From: Conoideocrella luteorostrata | Taxonomy: Eukaryota; Ascomycota; Sordariomycetes; Hypocreales; Clavicipitaceae | Assembly (NCBI GenBank): GCA_032433595.1 | Contig: JASWJB010000499.1 | Location: 1 to 21,798 of the forward strand | DNA length: 21,798 bases | Direction of reading: 5' to 3' | Shown: one piece after another, positions 1 through 10,637 of the stretch | Numbering within the stretch: position 1 is the stretch's first letter | Layout: each line of letters begins with the position of its first letter | Program-made: the position numbers and the translations under genes | The notes under the pieces: generated by a model | Seen by the model: the letters and a program-made list of their open reading frames with translations, nothing else | Database searches by the model: none | What the model was told of the DNA's origin: nothing

Positions 1-133
1 TGTTTTTTTGTTTTTTTGGAGGGGGGGGTGTGAAGAGGGGGGATTGCCAGGCCAAATGGATATCATGTACAGCACACGTCGACGCTCCTAACCACCCATG
101 GTTAAAGACTCTGGGCCCCATCTTTGCTTCTAA

Positions 134-1117
134 ATTGGCGAACACTCTACGGAGGATCAAAGAATTCAAATTACCATCGCAACAGAAAAAGCTGAGGCTA
201 CTTTCTGGGCCCAGAAAATGAGCCCGATGACGAGCATCATTGACAAGGGGAGACGCTCCATAGGTTCCATAGATGATCTGACTTGTCGAGACCGCCTCCC
301 TTCGAGAAACAGCCCTTGCGAGGTGTGATCAGAAGTTGTCCCTAATATAACGCTTTCAGCCAGCGGGCCCATTATCGTAATGCCCACTGAGGGAAGGATG
401 GAGTCAGGCAGCGCCCGAGTTGTCGGCTCGTGGCGACCAGGAGCATCTTAATATCCTTGAAGAGAACTTCGACGACATATCCACCATAATGCACGGGCGA
501 ATCCTCTTTCGATGTCTTGCTTTGCTTGTTTTGGAGGACAAGACGTGGGGAAGAGTGGATGTACCCCCTGTCCTAGTATGGAAGAGGCGCCTCCTCCTTC
601 CGACTGTGATGCCGCAGATGGCTCAACTACCCGTCGTTTTATTTGAACCCTGGTTTTGTATCAATCAACATCTTCTACCAGGAAAGTCTAAGCGGCAATT
701 ATTGAATCCGCTAATGCGTTGTTATTGTCGTCGTTGTTGTCGCTGCAGTTCTCGTAAGTTTCGTGGTTTGTTTTATATTCCCAGGAAGGTGGAAAGCTCG
801 AAGACTTCGTTCAGCAACAGCTCGACACGATGCACACGCAATTAGCGGATCAGCTCCACAAACCAAACGAAGGCTGTTGTGACGATAGCCTGCGGGTCCG
901 TGAGATTGACGGACGACTTCATTCGCTTTGTAACAATACACAAGAACGCGTGCACTCGTCAGCTCGAGCGAGCAGTAATCTAGGCAAGGCTGGCAGAGAG
1001 ACAGCCCATGAGGCGGGGCGGAGAAATCGCTGTAACAAAATCTACGCACGTCAGGCCCTCGCCAGCTCCAGTCGGAGAGCGTCACACTCCAGAGTCTCTG
1101 TCAGCGCCAGGAATTAA
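134..1117 (+). pseudogene. Possible decayed or unresolved multi-exon gene (open fragments)
   Basis: Three open fragments on the plus strand could be exons or remains of one gene. The first is open from 134 to a TGA at 326-328 and contains the peptides QITIATEKAEATFWAQK and SIIDKGRRSIGSIDD. The second starts with ATG at 512 (MSCFACFGGQ) and ends with TGA at 644-646; its N-terminus is cysteine-rich. The third follows a CAG acceptor at 782-784, runs from 785 to TAA at 1115-1117, and begins EGGKLEDFVQQQLDTMHTQL, which looks helical. A GTAAGT donor lies at about 753 but would leave an intron near 30 nt, too short to trust. I recognise no family. Chance open frames remain a good alternative. Confidence 0.2.
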
Positions 1118-3252
1118 CTCCGTACTTGATTTCCCACTCTCCCCAGCCCCTACCACAATCGTGACGTAATACACTATAGTACCGCACATATGCAAGAAGC
1201 TATTTGCCAGACTTTTGGAAGCGATAAGTTAACGGGCCGGCAGAGTTGTATCGAAAGCCTCTCTACTGCCCTTGCCCTCCACGGATTTCCCTCTCCGTTT
1301 ACAATGAGAGAAGAACAGTTTGAGAAAGGCTGAGCAGAAGGCATAATAGGATCAGGACTCTAATCGCCTGTCATCAACGGCGAACGTCAGCACCTGACCC
1401 TTTTCCAGCGTTACAGGAAGACTGACGAAGCCGACGCCATAAGCATTCGAAATAATTGCATGTACACTCTTCTTCGCATTGTCTCTTGAAGCTGGCTTCA
1501 TAGCACCACCATATCTAATCAGCCTGCGTTCTGCGTGAAGTGATCAAGCAGAGACACGCAGCACCACAGAGCGCCACATAGCACCGCATATGCACCCGCA
1601 TCTAAGCTTGTCAGAGTTGGCATAATTGCATACTTCTGTCGTGCGTTGTACCCAATGGTACCTACCTGGCACAAACGCACGCATTTTGCGTTTCATACGT
1701 GGCGTTTCTGAAGTGATTACTCCGTCGTAACTAATGTACTATCCATATTTGACGATGGCGAGCCAAGCACAAGCAGAACAGGTTGTTCTGTCGTGATGTC
1801 ACCCAAGATGGGAACACCTCACCTTGCAACTCTTAGCGTCTGTCGTGCTGCACCCCATCTCGGCCATTTGAGATCAGGGAGGTAAAGTCATTGGGCCACT
1901 CCGAGAACCAGCACGCTTGATCGTTCACAGCCTGCATGACCGGCTGTTGTATCCCTGTCGGAGCTGCCACGGCTGCAAGGACCCATAACTAGATGTCACC
2001 CTCCTGCGATGGGGCCAACAAGCAGAGCTCTCAAGTCAGCTAACTACTGGATCCAGCACTATGGTTAAGTTGGTGGGCATGGAGCGCTATTGTGTTTCTG
2101 GCAAATAGACGAGTCGACTAGATATCCAAGACGCGCCGAGTGCTATACCTAAGCAGTCTTTCGATGCGAGTACGGAGCTAGCAAGACGTACGTGTGTTGA
2201 CGTACAGTCTTGTAAGGCTGGATTGGGCGCCATTGCGTCGTTGCAGCCGAGTGTCCCACGACGACGACACAACCACCACAGGTCAGCCGAAGCTTCTACT
2301 CGGGATGTTGGGCGCATATGGCAAAGCGTTGCACCAAGTTTCGATTCGTCTCTTGACGAGGTTGCCAAAACGACAGCCAATGCTCATCGATACAACCCAG
2401 TTTGTAATTTCGGGGGATTCACATTACCTCAGCCGCCTAATATTGGCCATTTCAACGACCCTGTACTGTGTGATGTTACAGCGCCGTCACGTCAGTGCAA
2501 TTCACGGTTGCCAAGCCATGACACGAAGAAAGGGAATGTGAAGGGTAGGGAGCCTGTTGGCAGTGACGGAAGGCAGAACTGTTAGATCCATTTGCAGCTT
2601 CCGCTCACCGTTGGACATGGCCGTTGCAGCCCAGTCTCGCCAGTCAGCCAGTCCCGTTGGGTAAGGCGAATGAACAATATAAGCATGGCCATTTAGTCGA
2701 TGATTGTTAATTTGGATAGTCGCGTGGGCCCCAGTCGTCTTCTGGCGGATGATCTGCATGTCAACTGGTTGACGAGATGGGCTGCGAAATGAGATGCGAA
2801 ATGAAATCGGCGGACGCCGACCAGGGCCAGAGTAGCCTTGCAGGCATTGCAAGCATTGCCGCCCCGTCGTTTTTTATTTGGATGGAGCAAAAATATGGCA
2901 TCACCATTGTGCAATTCCGTCGACACTGTTGGTACTATACCCTAAAAGGTCTTGCTTCTAAAACATCACATGGCCCGGGGAGATATTGGTTGACGACACC
3001 AGCGAATCCCACTAGCATGCCATACGGCTGTAAGACAACGGGGGATTCATTTTCAGTCCCGGTGGGTGGCTTCGGATTAGTAGTAGCAACATTATCCAAG
3101 GCTTCGGGGGCCGGTCGAGACTGACACGGGTTGCAGTACTTTGATGTACAAATCTGCACGTCGCTGAGAAGGCAGGGCTCCGTTTTGTCCGTGGCACCGG
3201 ATCAAGTGTAAGCCACTACGCGCCGTCTGCAAGCTACTGGCAGTTGAGCGGC

Positions 3253-3284
3253 AGGAAGAGAAGAAGGAGGAGAAGAAGGAGAAA
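3253..3284. repeat. Polypurine tract (GA-rich)
   Basis: Thirty-two consecutive purines on the plus strand made of irregular GAA, GAG and GGA units. It lies in the gene-poor left region with no associated gene. Confidence 0.8.
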
Positions 3285-3724
3285 TATCAGAAATGACAAA
3301 CTTGGCCGGTCGGTAAAGATAACAAGGGTTGCCTTTTTCTGGACTGCAACTGGCATGATGCTAAACTAAGCTATTGCTGGCCCGAGAAAGCCTCGGCGGG
3401 CAGTGGCGGATGCTTCTTCGCCCATGGTCCGATCGCCAGCATGCAGGCCGTCACCTTGTGCATGGTTGGCGTGGGATACAATCCTGACTGCAGATTATAT
3501 TTGAGATGTAGTCTGAGATCGGAAATTCTGAGAGAGTGGCGAGTGGGAGCATGTACGACGGCCCGCCTCCCCCCTCCCCCCGCCGAACTCGGAAGTTGCC
3601 CACAGAAGAGAACAAAGGAGATGCCCAATTTAGACGCATTTCTCCCATTGAGCCAAACGATTAGCTGCTCCTGCCTCTGATCCCGGGCAGACCTGGAATA
3701 CGACGCTCCGAGATTGTTGCACAA

Positions 3725-3841
3725 TATGGAGTAATTACGGGCTGGCCCATACGGAGTAATACAAGCTATACATATATACTGCATGTACGGAGTACCTGGT
3801 GCTACAATACAACAAGCCTCTCGCGGAGCATCTACGGAGCA
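3725..3841. repeat. Cluster of TACGGAGTA-type words
   Basis: Two perfect TACGGAGTA words (3750-3758, 3786-3794) are flanked by two one-mismatch copies in the same orientation: TATGGAGTA at 3725-3733 and TACGGAGCA at 3833-3841. The last copy lies in a short direct repeat in which CGGAGCATCT occurs twice, 12 bp apart. No gene overlaps. The function is unknown; see the finding on the window-wide distribution. Confidence 0.7.
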
Positions 3842-4025
3842 TCTGCGAACTAGTCTTGATTCCCGAGTTCCTGACGCAAGGTCATCTCGTGCTTCTTACC
3901 CTTTTCATCCGCTTCAGTGACGGAAGTGCAGCCATGAGGAAGGCCGTTGGACGGCTTAGAATTTGCCATCAGCGCCAAGTGCTGCCGTCGGGCTGGCTTT
4001 TGCGCCTTGCGACCCGGCAGAGCCA

Positions 4026-4036
4026 GGGGGGGGGGG
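4026..4036 (+). repeat. Homopolymer G run (11)
   Basis: Eleven consecutive G on the plus strand in noncoding sequence. The exact length is vulnerable to sequencing or assembly error. Confidence 0.75.
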
Positions 4037-4975
4037 CGAGGCAAGGAAGAAACGGGTTTCCTACCGCCGCGACCGGTGTGATTTGAGCTTGTCGACAGAG
4101 CAAATCGACGGACAGGAGAGACAATTCCCTGGCGCGGCTTCCTCTTTCTTGCCAGCGGGTGGAAGTTCTACGTGCTAGTAGAATTCCGGGCGTTGCCCTC
4201 TGGCCAAGCATGTCTTATGGCTTGCATGGCACCTGCAGCTAATTCCTTTCAGCCCGACATATTAGTACGGTACTATACTCCGTACAGTCAGTACGCATCT
4301 ACAATGCAGTGTCACAGTCCGTCGGTTCATGCAGGACCCCGCCCAAGGGTCAACTTTGGATCTGCACATCCGGTATCCTGTCAAGCTGTGGCATTCTTTC
4401 TCGCCGGTTGGCCGGTAATGCCAGTCAGGCGCTCGGCAGTCTCAGTCGATCATGTTAGTGCATTGCCACACACACCGGTTTAGCGGCTGGTCCGGCTCCA
4501 GGCTGCCCAGGCTGCCAGGACGGCCAGGTTGGCTCTTTCATCTATCTGGCGGCTGGTCTTTGTTTGGTGACCGAAACTAGAAGCTACACGGCCAAGTCGG
4601 GAAACAACGGACGGCCCAGAGCGGCCAACGGCTCAACTAGCGCGGGTGGTGGGGATCGGCAATACATGAACAGAGCATTGTTTCTGTTGCCTCAATGTCT
4701 CTGCTGTCGCGCTAAGACCCATCATGCTTCTACAGAGTGATGCTGGCAGGAGCTTGGTGTTGGCCGTCTTGGTGCCTGACGACGTGTTGGTACCGTGGAG
4801 GTGCAGCCAGCAGGTGCAGCCAGCAGCACTCTAGCGTGCTTGAGTACCTTAGCCGCAACAGCCAGCGACCTGAGCTCACGCGTTCGAACTCTACTGGGCG
4901 CATATGGCCGCACATGGCTGCACATCACTGCACCGCACTGTACCATGACTTCACTCCAGCATTTGCCCCGTCCTG

Positions 4976-4996
4976 TACTCCGTACTTTACGGAGTC
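4976..4996. repeat. Inverted pair of TACGGAGTA-type words
   Basis: ACTCCGTA (4977-4984) is followed after three bases by its exact reverse complement TACGGAGT (4988-4995). This gives a perfect 8-bp inverted repeat with a 3-nt spacer. The left arm is part of a full TACTCCGTAC word. A terminator role is unlikely because there is no nearby gene end and no T-tract. Confidence 0.75.
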
Positions 4997-5140
4997 TCCG
5001 CTGCCCAGGTTGGACAGTGGTTCGTCTGAAGAGTAGAGCAGAACTACAGGCCTTACTCACATAATCGAGAGCAGCTCTTTGCCTGGATTGGATTAAGCTG
5101 CGGGCTGATTCAAAAGACACTTACTCCGTACACACGCACA

Positions 5141-5173
5141 CACATACGCACACATACGCACACATACGCACAC
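5141..5173. repeat. Tandem 10-bp repeat (CACATACGCA)x3
   Basis: Three exact copies of a 10-bp CA-rich unit occupy 5141-5170, followed by the first bases of a fourth. They directly follow a TACTCCGTAC word (5122-5131) and a CACACGCACA stretch. The array gives the Val/Cys-rich look of a minus-strand reading frame here, which I do not regard as a gene. Confidence 0.85.
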
Positions 5174-6688
5174 GTGATGCCAAAGTAGGAATGAGTGCGC
5201 GCGTATAACCTTGAGTAATGAATGTGCCATATTCTCTCCAGAGCATATCGTAGCCAGTTGATTTATGACTAGCACAGATACCCCCACACTGTGCATATAG
5301 GAACTACTTCGTACAATACACAAATACATACGTACATGCACACCTCATCAACGCCAGCACCAGCACCAGCATCAACACCAACCTCGTGGGTGCTAAATCA
5401 CGCTTCCGTCCTCCCCGGTGGCAAAATGGGGCTCACAACTCACGGTTTTCCCTGTGCCTAGTGATTACGACGGTTGGTCGAGACTGCGCCGGAGAGGCTG
5501 CGTTGTTGGATGCGGCAGCGGTCAGGGCCATGTACAATATTGTACTCCTTACAGGACGTACTCCCTTCACAATACTCCGTGGACGTTGAAGACTCACTAA
5601 ACAAGGGCAGCAACGGCACAAGGGCACCGTTGGGAAGCAACCGCATCGAGTGCTATCCACGTGAACTTGCGCGGCTCAAAATGGCTTTTTTTGACTATTC
5701 TGGCCGTCTTTAGACACCCAGTCAACGAATTGGGCAACTGGACGCTGTCCGAGCGCACGACGTACCTGGATCAATGTAGCTAGGAAACTGCTCCCTACAC
5801 CGTACCCTAGAGAGCAGAAAACCGAGAAGAAGAAAGGAGTTGAGAAAAGCAATGATAATGTTGGCAATAGCGTTAAATCTGCTCCGATCCGATCCCTGAC
5901 TCACTGTACGATAGTATTGTCTGGTATGAAGCGTGGAGCCAAGGGGGCGCGACAGCTGTGTTCCCATGGCAAATCTAGACTGTCTAGCTCCTGGCCTACG
6001 ATGTAGCACTTGGCGGAGATCATGGCAAGTATACCATGCGATGAACACTGGCCACTGGAAATCGAAGTGAGCAGCCCGTTTCGCTGCATGTTAAATCGCG
6101 AATTGCGCATGTCCTTGGAGACAGCTATCGTGAGCGACCGCGGGATGCGCCGTCGTCTATAGCACTCTAATTCCGCAATGCCTGATACCTACCTTCTCAA
6201 CTCCGGACCTTGAAGTCGTCTCGACAGCAACACAGGGTTGGCCCAGCGTTTGACTTGCCGCACAGTAAAGTCAAATCCGGGCTTTGAAATACAATTGAAC
6301 AAAACTGAAGAGTCAATTTTTTTTATATTAGATGTAGCTGGGGCTTAACCAGATGGTTGTGATTATCTTATTCCCCCACCAGCACTCTCCTACGATTAGT
6401 CCTGGAAGTTAGCTAGTTTGTCTGATCGGATAAAGTCGAGAGAGAGCTGGGCTGCGGGAATAAACCAAAAACGTCATCGGCCAACCCCCACCACAACCAG
6501 GCAGCCCACTTCCAACATCTACCGTGACAACGACGGCGACATTTTTTGATCTCATACCTCAATTCGGCATATTCTATTCTGAAGATCCTGTAGGGTTCTA
6601 GTGGGATGATATCATAGACCATTTGGAAGAAGAAGAGACAGACCCGCCAATCACACAAACTAAACATCAGTGGCGGTGGCACGCAAGG

Positions 6689-7739
6689 ATGCAACAACAC
6701 TGGACTGTGGATGAGCCTTGGCTCGACCTCCGCTGCTCTTTGGCTGAAGGGCCGTTTTACGAAAAGGCAACAAACTCGGTGCGCTTTGTTGACATCAAAA
6801 GGAACAGCATACACACAGTATCAGTAATCGAGGGCCAGCCATCGCTGCAAACCTGCCAGCTTGACATCTGCCCAACCGTGACAGCTGACATTGAGGGGGT
6901 TGACCCGCGAGAGCGCATTCTAGTCGGTGTCAAGTATGGCTTGGCGGTGCTTGATCGAAGGAGTGGGCGATATGAGATGTTGGCGCGGTTCAACAACCTG
7001 GACAATGAGCGCCTGCGCAGCAACGACGGAGCTGCCGATCCTCACGGGAGATTCTGGATAGGTAGCATGACGGACTTTGGGTACGGCGAGTTTCGACCAG
7101 AAGGTAAGTACTATTGTCATTGGCCTGCCCTGTTTTGCCTGCTCGCAACCCACCCGCCACTCTCTTGTACATACGAGGTGGTAAGCCAAGGAGCGTAGAT
7201 GAGCCAGATGCCACTAACACAAACGGTTTTTTTTTTTTTTTCGTTTGTATAACACAGGCTCGCTATACCGCTTCGGCCAAGACAGCAAAGAGGAAGTGGT
7301 CAAGGGCCTCACCATTCCAAACTCGATAGGCTGGTCCCCTGACAACAACAAAACCATGTACTATACCCATTCCAAGGCTCGCCAAATCTTTGCGCTGGAC
7401 TACGATCCCTCTTCGGGCGTCGTGTCAAACCAGCGTCTGTTTTACCAGCACCCCACTGCTGGAGAGCCGGATGGGTTTCGCATTGACGTTGACGGCAACT
7501 TGTGGACGGCGGTGTACGGGGAAGCCAAGGTCCTTAGGATCAATCCCCAGGGTGAGGTAACTGGGCAGATCTCCCTGCCGACGCGGAACATAACCTGCGT
7601 GCAATTCGTCGGGACCGAACTCGTCATCACGTCAGCGGCAGATGAGGGTGGTGAGGGTCAAAGCAAGCTATACGGAGGCGGGCTGTTCAGAGTGGACGTG
7701 GGTACGACAGGGCTGGATCTGTTCAAGTTCAAGATGTAA
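6689..7739 (+). CDS. SMP-30/gluconolactonase/LRE-like lactonase, 2 exons
   Basis: Exons 6689-7103 and 7258-7739 give 298 residues. The intron (7104-7257) has a GTAAGT donor, an ACTAAC branch site at 7213-7218, 15 T (7227-7241) and a CAG acceptor; splicing restores EGSLYRFG. The family (senescence marker protein 30, gluconolactonase) is a six-bladed beta-propeller that hydrolyses sugar-type lactones using one divalent metal, usually in the cytosol. Residues matching its metal and substrate ligands are present: E20 (LAEGPFYE), R110/N112 (RSNDGAADP), N160 (IPNSIGWSPD) and D210 (PDGFRIDVDG). No signal peptide is visible. The ATG at 6689 fits the usual N-terminus (WTVDEPWLDL); the frame stays open upstream to 6623 but only from a TTG. 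The physiological substrate cannot be read from sequence. The gene converges on the next gene. Confidence 0.92.
7104..7257 (+). other. Intron of the lactonase gene
   Basis: A 154-bp phase-1 intron. GTAAGT donor, ACTAAC branch site and a 15-nt T run before the CAG acceptor make a textbook fungal intron. The T run is a likely site of sequence-length error, but it does not affect the reading frame. Confidence 0.9.
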
Positions 7740-8751
7740 TGTTTCAACTTCAACCGCGTGGACATTCAACTTGTTGAACACGCTCGGAAATGAATAGACC
7801 TTGTTGGCATGGTTCGGACGAACAATCGCGGGGGTAGCGTGGTGTCGCAAACATGTGCCGCTTGCGGGAAACAAAATTACGAACTAAATACAGAGCAGTT
7901 ACTCCGTATCGAATGTTTCTTCACCTCGACCGGGTTTCGGCAAATTTAAGCTACGAAGCGTAGGAACAATACTCCGCACATATCTACAGAAGGCAGGGTC
8001 GCATAGACACAGCCGAACATTGTATGAGCTTGAACGTGAGCATGGACCCGTGGCCAGAAAAACCTTGAAGAAAAATCAAGTCGCCCAGTTACTTCGTAGT
8101 TAGTTGGTTATCATATCAAACTTTGCTAACCCCCTGCCCGAAACACATGCACGCACAGACAAGAACCAACTCAAACCACCCTGAACGAGACCGGCAAATC
8201 TAGGACAGAATGTGCACGCAATATATGAACGGGGTGCTCTGTAAAATACGTACAGAATTCACAATACACACTCCGTACACTGACGGGTTGTCGGTGAGTT
8301 GTCGGTGTGCTCGCTCCATGGGCGAACGGCACGCCTGTTGACCGCCGGGTTCACCGCCGGGCTACGAGACATCTGACGAACCTGGCTGCCCCAATGAGAA
8401 CACACGAGGTGACAATCACTGTGCATAGAGAGCTGTTTTTTTTTTTTTTTTTGGAGTCTACAAAAATACCCGTCTTATTTTCGTCGTCTCTAGCTTTTGC
8501 TGGCAAGTACATTTTGGGGACGGGCTAGAGGAGTTGACACGACCTAAAGAAAAAGTGATGCATCATAATTGCTGCTGTAATGTGTTGTTCACTCATCACA
8601 ACCTTGGGCTGCAACACCTCTCTAGCTCCTCCGCCCTTGCTCCCTTGCCTTCTTCGGAACATGCATGAAATACTACACGTAGGATATTCTCCGTGAAGGT
8701 GGTGCTGCGGATTGCCTGAGTGTCATGTGTCGTGAGCGCCGCGGCGCTTTC
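7740..8751. other. Intergenic region between converging gene ends
   Basis: About 1 kb between the stop of the lactonase (+) and the stop of the proline-rich gene (-). It must hold both 3' untranslated regions. It contains one perfect TACTCCGTA word (7900-7908), near copies at 7970-7979 (TACTCCGCAC) and 8270-8278 (ACTCCGTAC), and a run of 17 T (8436-8452). I see no gene. Confidence 0.7.
8436..8452 (+). repeat. Homopolymer T run (17)
   Basis: Seventeen consecutive T in the noncoding space between converging genes. Its exact length is uncertain for technical reasons. Confidence 0.8.
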
Positions 8752-10594
8752 TCATCGTCCCCCCCGAGCGAAGAAGTCGGCGAGACGGACGCCGTCAGAG
8801 CGAGATTCTTGAATGTGTTTGGTCGCGAGGGCGAGCTCTTGTTCTGTTGGCATGTTGACAATCATCATGTACAGAATATTCTGTTTTGAGAGGGTCAGCT
8901 TGTGCGTGGGTGTGCCCCCAATGGAGCAATGAAGGGCAGCAGCAGGTACCAGGCAGCAAGCACCAAGCGAGAAGGGCGTCTTTCGGAACAAGTCTTGGGG
9001 GAGGGTGTGAGAAGGCGGGTGGGGGTTGTTCTTCTTACCTTTGTAAATGTCTTCTTGACGAGGGCTCCCGGCGTGGCAGCAGCTAGGGAGCCCAGACGGA
9101 GCGCATTTCGATGCTGGTTGGAGTGAGCAGACGCGGCGGGCGAGGATTCTGGTCGAAATGTTGGACATGCCTGACCTCCTCCATATGGGGCGGGGGGGTT
9201 GGATTGCGATGGCTGAGATTGAAGTATCCCATATGTATGATTCCATCCACCATGGTTTTGGCCACCATACGGCGCAGGAGGGTTACTCGATGGCGATGTC
9301 TCCAGCCTTCTCTGCTCGTGACGCCGATATCGACTCCCATCACCTCCAGATTCATCTTCGTAGCACTGCCCAACAGTTCCCTCTGTTCCCTCTCCGCCAC
9401 GGCGCCCTCTATTCCCATTCATCTTCCCCAGCTGCGGCGGCGTAATGTACCCCCCCGTAATCAGCGACCTGAACGAGCCACTGCTCGCCGGGTGATTCGG
9501 ATCCGCGTATCTCGAAGTAAAAGTCACAGCTGGCGCTTTAACCAACCCACTATCGGCGTACTTGCCCGCAAATCTAGCTTGCGCCCTCCTATCATAATAA
9601 GCAGTAATATATCTCTGCGCCATCTTCATCTTCTCCTTTGCAGATCTGGCCTCCCCTTCTTTCTGTGCTCTCTCCTCCGCATCCCCGCCCGCCAAGTCCG
9701 GGAATATCAAGGCCGCCGATTCAGGGAGTTCCGCCTCGGTCGTCTGGCCGCTTGCCTCGCGAAAACGATTTCGAAACCGCCGCAGCCCGTCGCTGCGTAC
9801 TTGATCCGCAATCGTGCTCGAAATGTCGCTCATCTGCTCTCCATGATGATGATGATGTTGTTGTTGTTGTCGTTGCTGTTGCTCCGAACGATCCTCGTCA
9901 GGCTTGTACGTCATGATCAAGCAGTATAAGCCTCGCGGCATGAAGATGGTCTGGTTGGCCTTGTCTAGGAACGAGTTTGTCCGCGTTCTGTTCTGCACAT
10001 CCTTTGCCACTGCGATGGATGCTTGGACGGCGATGCCAACAAGCAGCGGGAAGTGCGGGACGACTGCTAACCCCCAGCTGGCGAGGTTGATGGCGTCCAG
10101 CCAGGGGGATGCCTGGGTGGATGCGTCAAAGGCAGCGAGGAAGTCGAGGAACATGTCTTGCGGGATGGAGCATTGGTTGAGGCTCGGGGCGTAGGCGCGT
10201 ATGAAGCCCCGGGACCGGGTTTTCGGCCTCTTTTGCGGGAGGATAACGGGCTGGGGGAGTCTTCCGGGAGGCGATATGTCAGAGTAAGCTGGCGGAGGTG
10301 GATGGCGTTGTAACAGGGTGTCGATTTCCGTGAGCGATGAGCATGCATCTTCGGTCGTGGACTTTGCAGCTTCGTCTGGCGGTGTTGCCGAGTACGCAGG
10401 CGGACTGGACTGGTCTTGCTTTTGCTTTTGCTCCTGCTGCTGCGCTTCGTCCAATTTCCACAGGTTCTCGTGGTATATGTGTAGGTATCCCTTCTCGGAC
10501 TCTTCGACGGCTGTATGATGAGTTCCACGCTCTAATGCTCCCCCCGAGGTGGGCGGTGAGGCACGAGAACGGGATCCAGATGAGAACGGTGATG

Positions 10595-10637
<43 letters not shown>

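Larger units (their letters stand above)
1..6688. other. 6.7 kb gene-poor region, no supported gene
   Basis: No stretch here shows a conserved motif together with a sustained open frame and credible splice signals. The longest open frame from an ATG or near-cognate start is about 140 codons, and no translation resembles a family I recognise. Composition is mixed rather than strongly AT-rich, so heavy repeat-induced point mutation is not obvious. The stretch holds scattered short tandem repeats, a polypurine tract (3253-3284), a run of 11 G (4026-4036), five perfect copies of the 9-mer TACGGAGTA or its complement, and a few open fragments listed separately. The promoter of the lactonase gene must lie at its right end. 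Confidence 0.6.

Noticed and set aside
2087..3200. Several overlapping frames of 70-120 codons on both strands
   Set aside because: They overlap one another with no splice support or recognisable motif; lengths are within chance expectation at this composition.
4878..4895. GTTCGAACT resembling a tRNA B box
   Set aside because: The base at the conserved C61 position is T, the flanks do not pair as a T-arm, and no acceptor stem or A box is visible upstream.
5093..5341. 82-codon minus-strand frame with Val/Cys repeats
   Set aside because: Its repetitive part is the translation of the 10-bp CA-rich tandem array; no other coding sign.
6623..6688. N-terminal extension of the lactonase (EEEETDPPITQTKH)
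   Set aside because: It begins with TTG, not ATG, and the family N-terminus matches the ATG at 6689.
9111..9929. 272-codon open frame on the plus strand
   Set aside because: It lies fully antisense to the well-supported Pro/Ser-rich gene, has no conserved motif, and its poly-Met/Val/Leu runs are the reverse reading of the His and Gln codon repeats.
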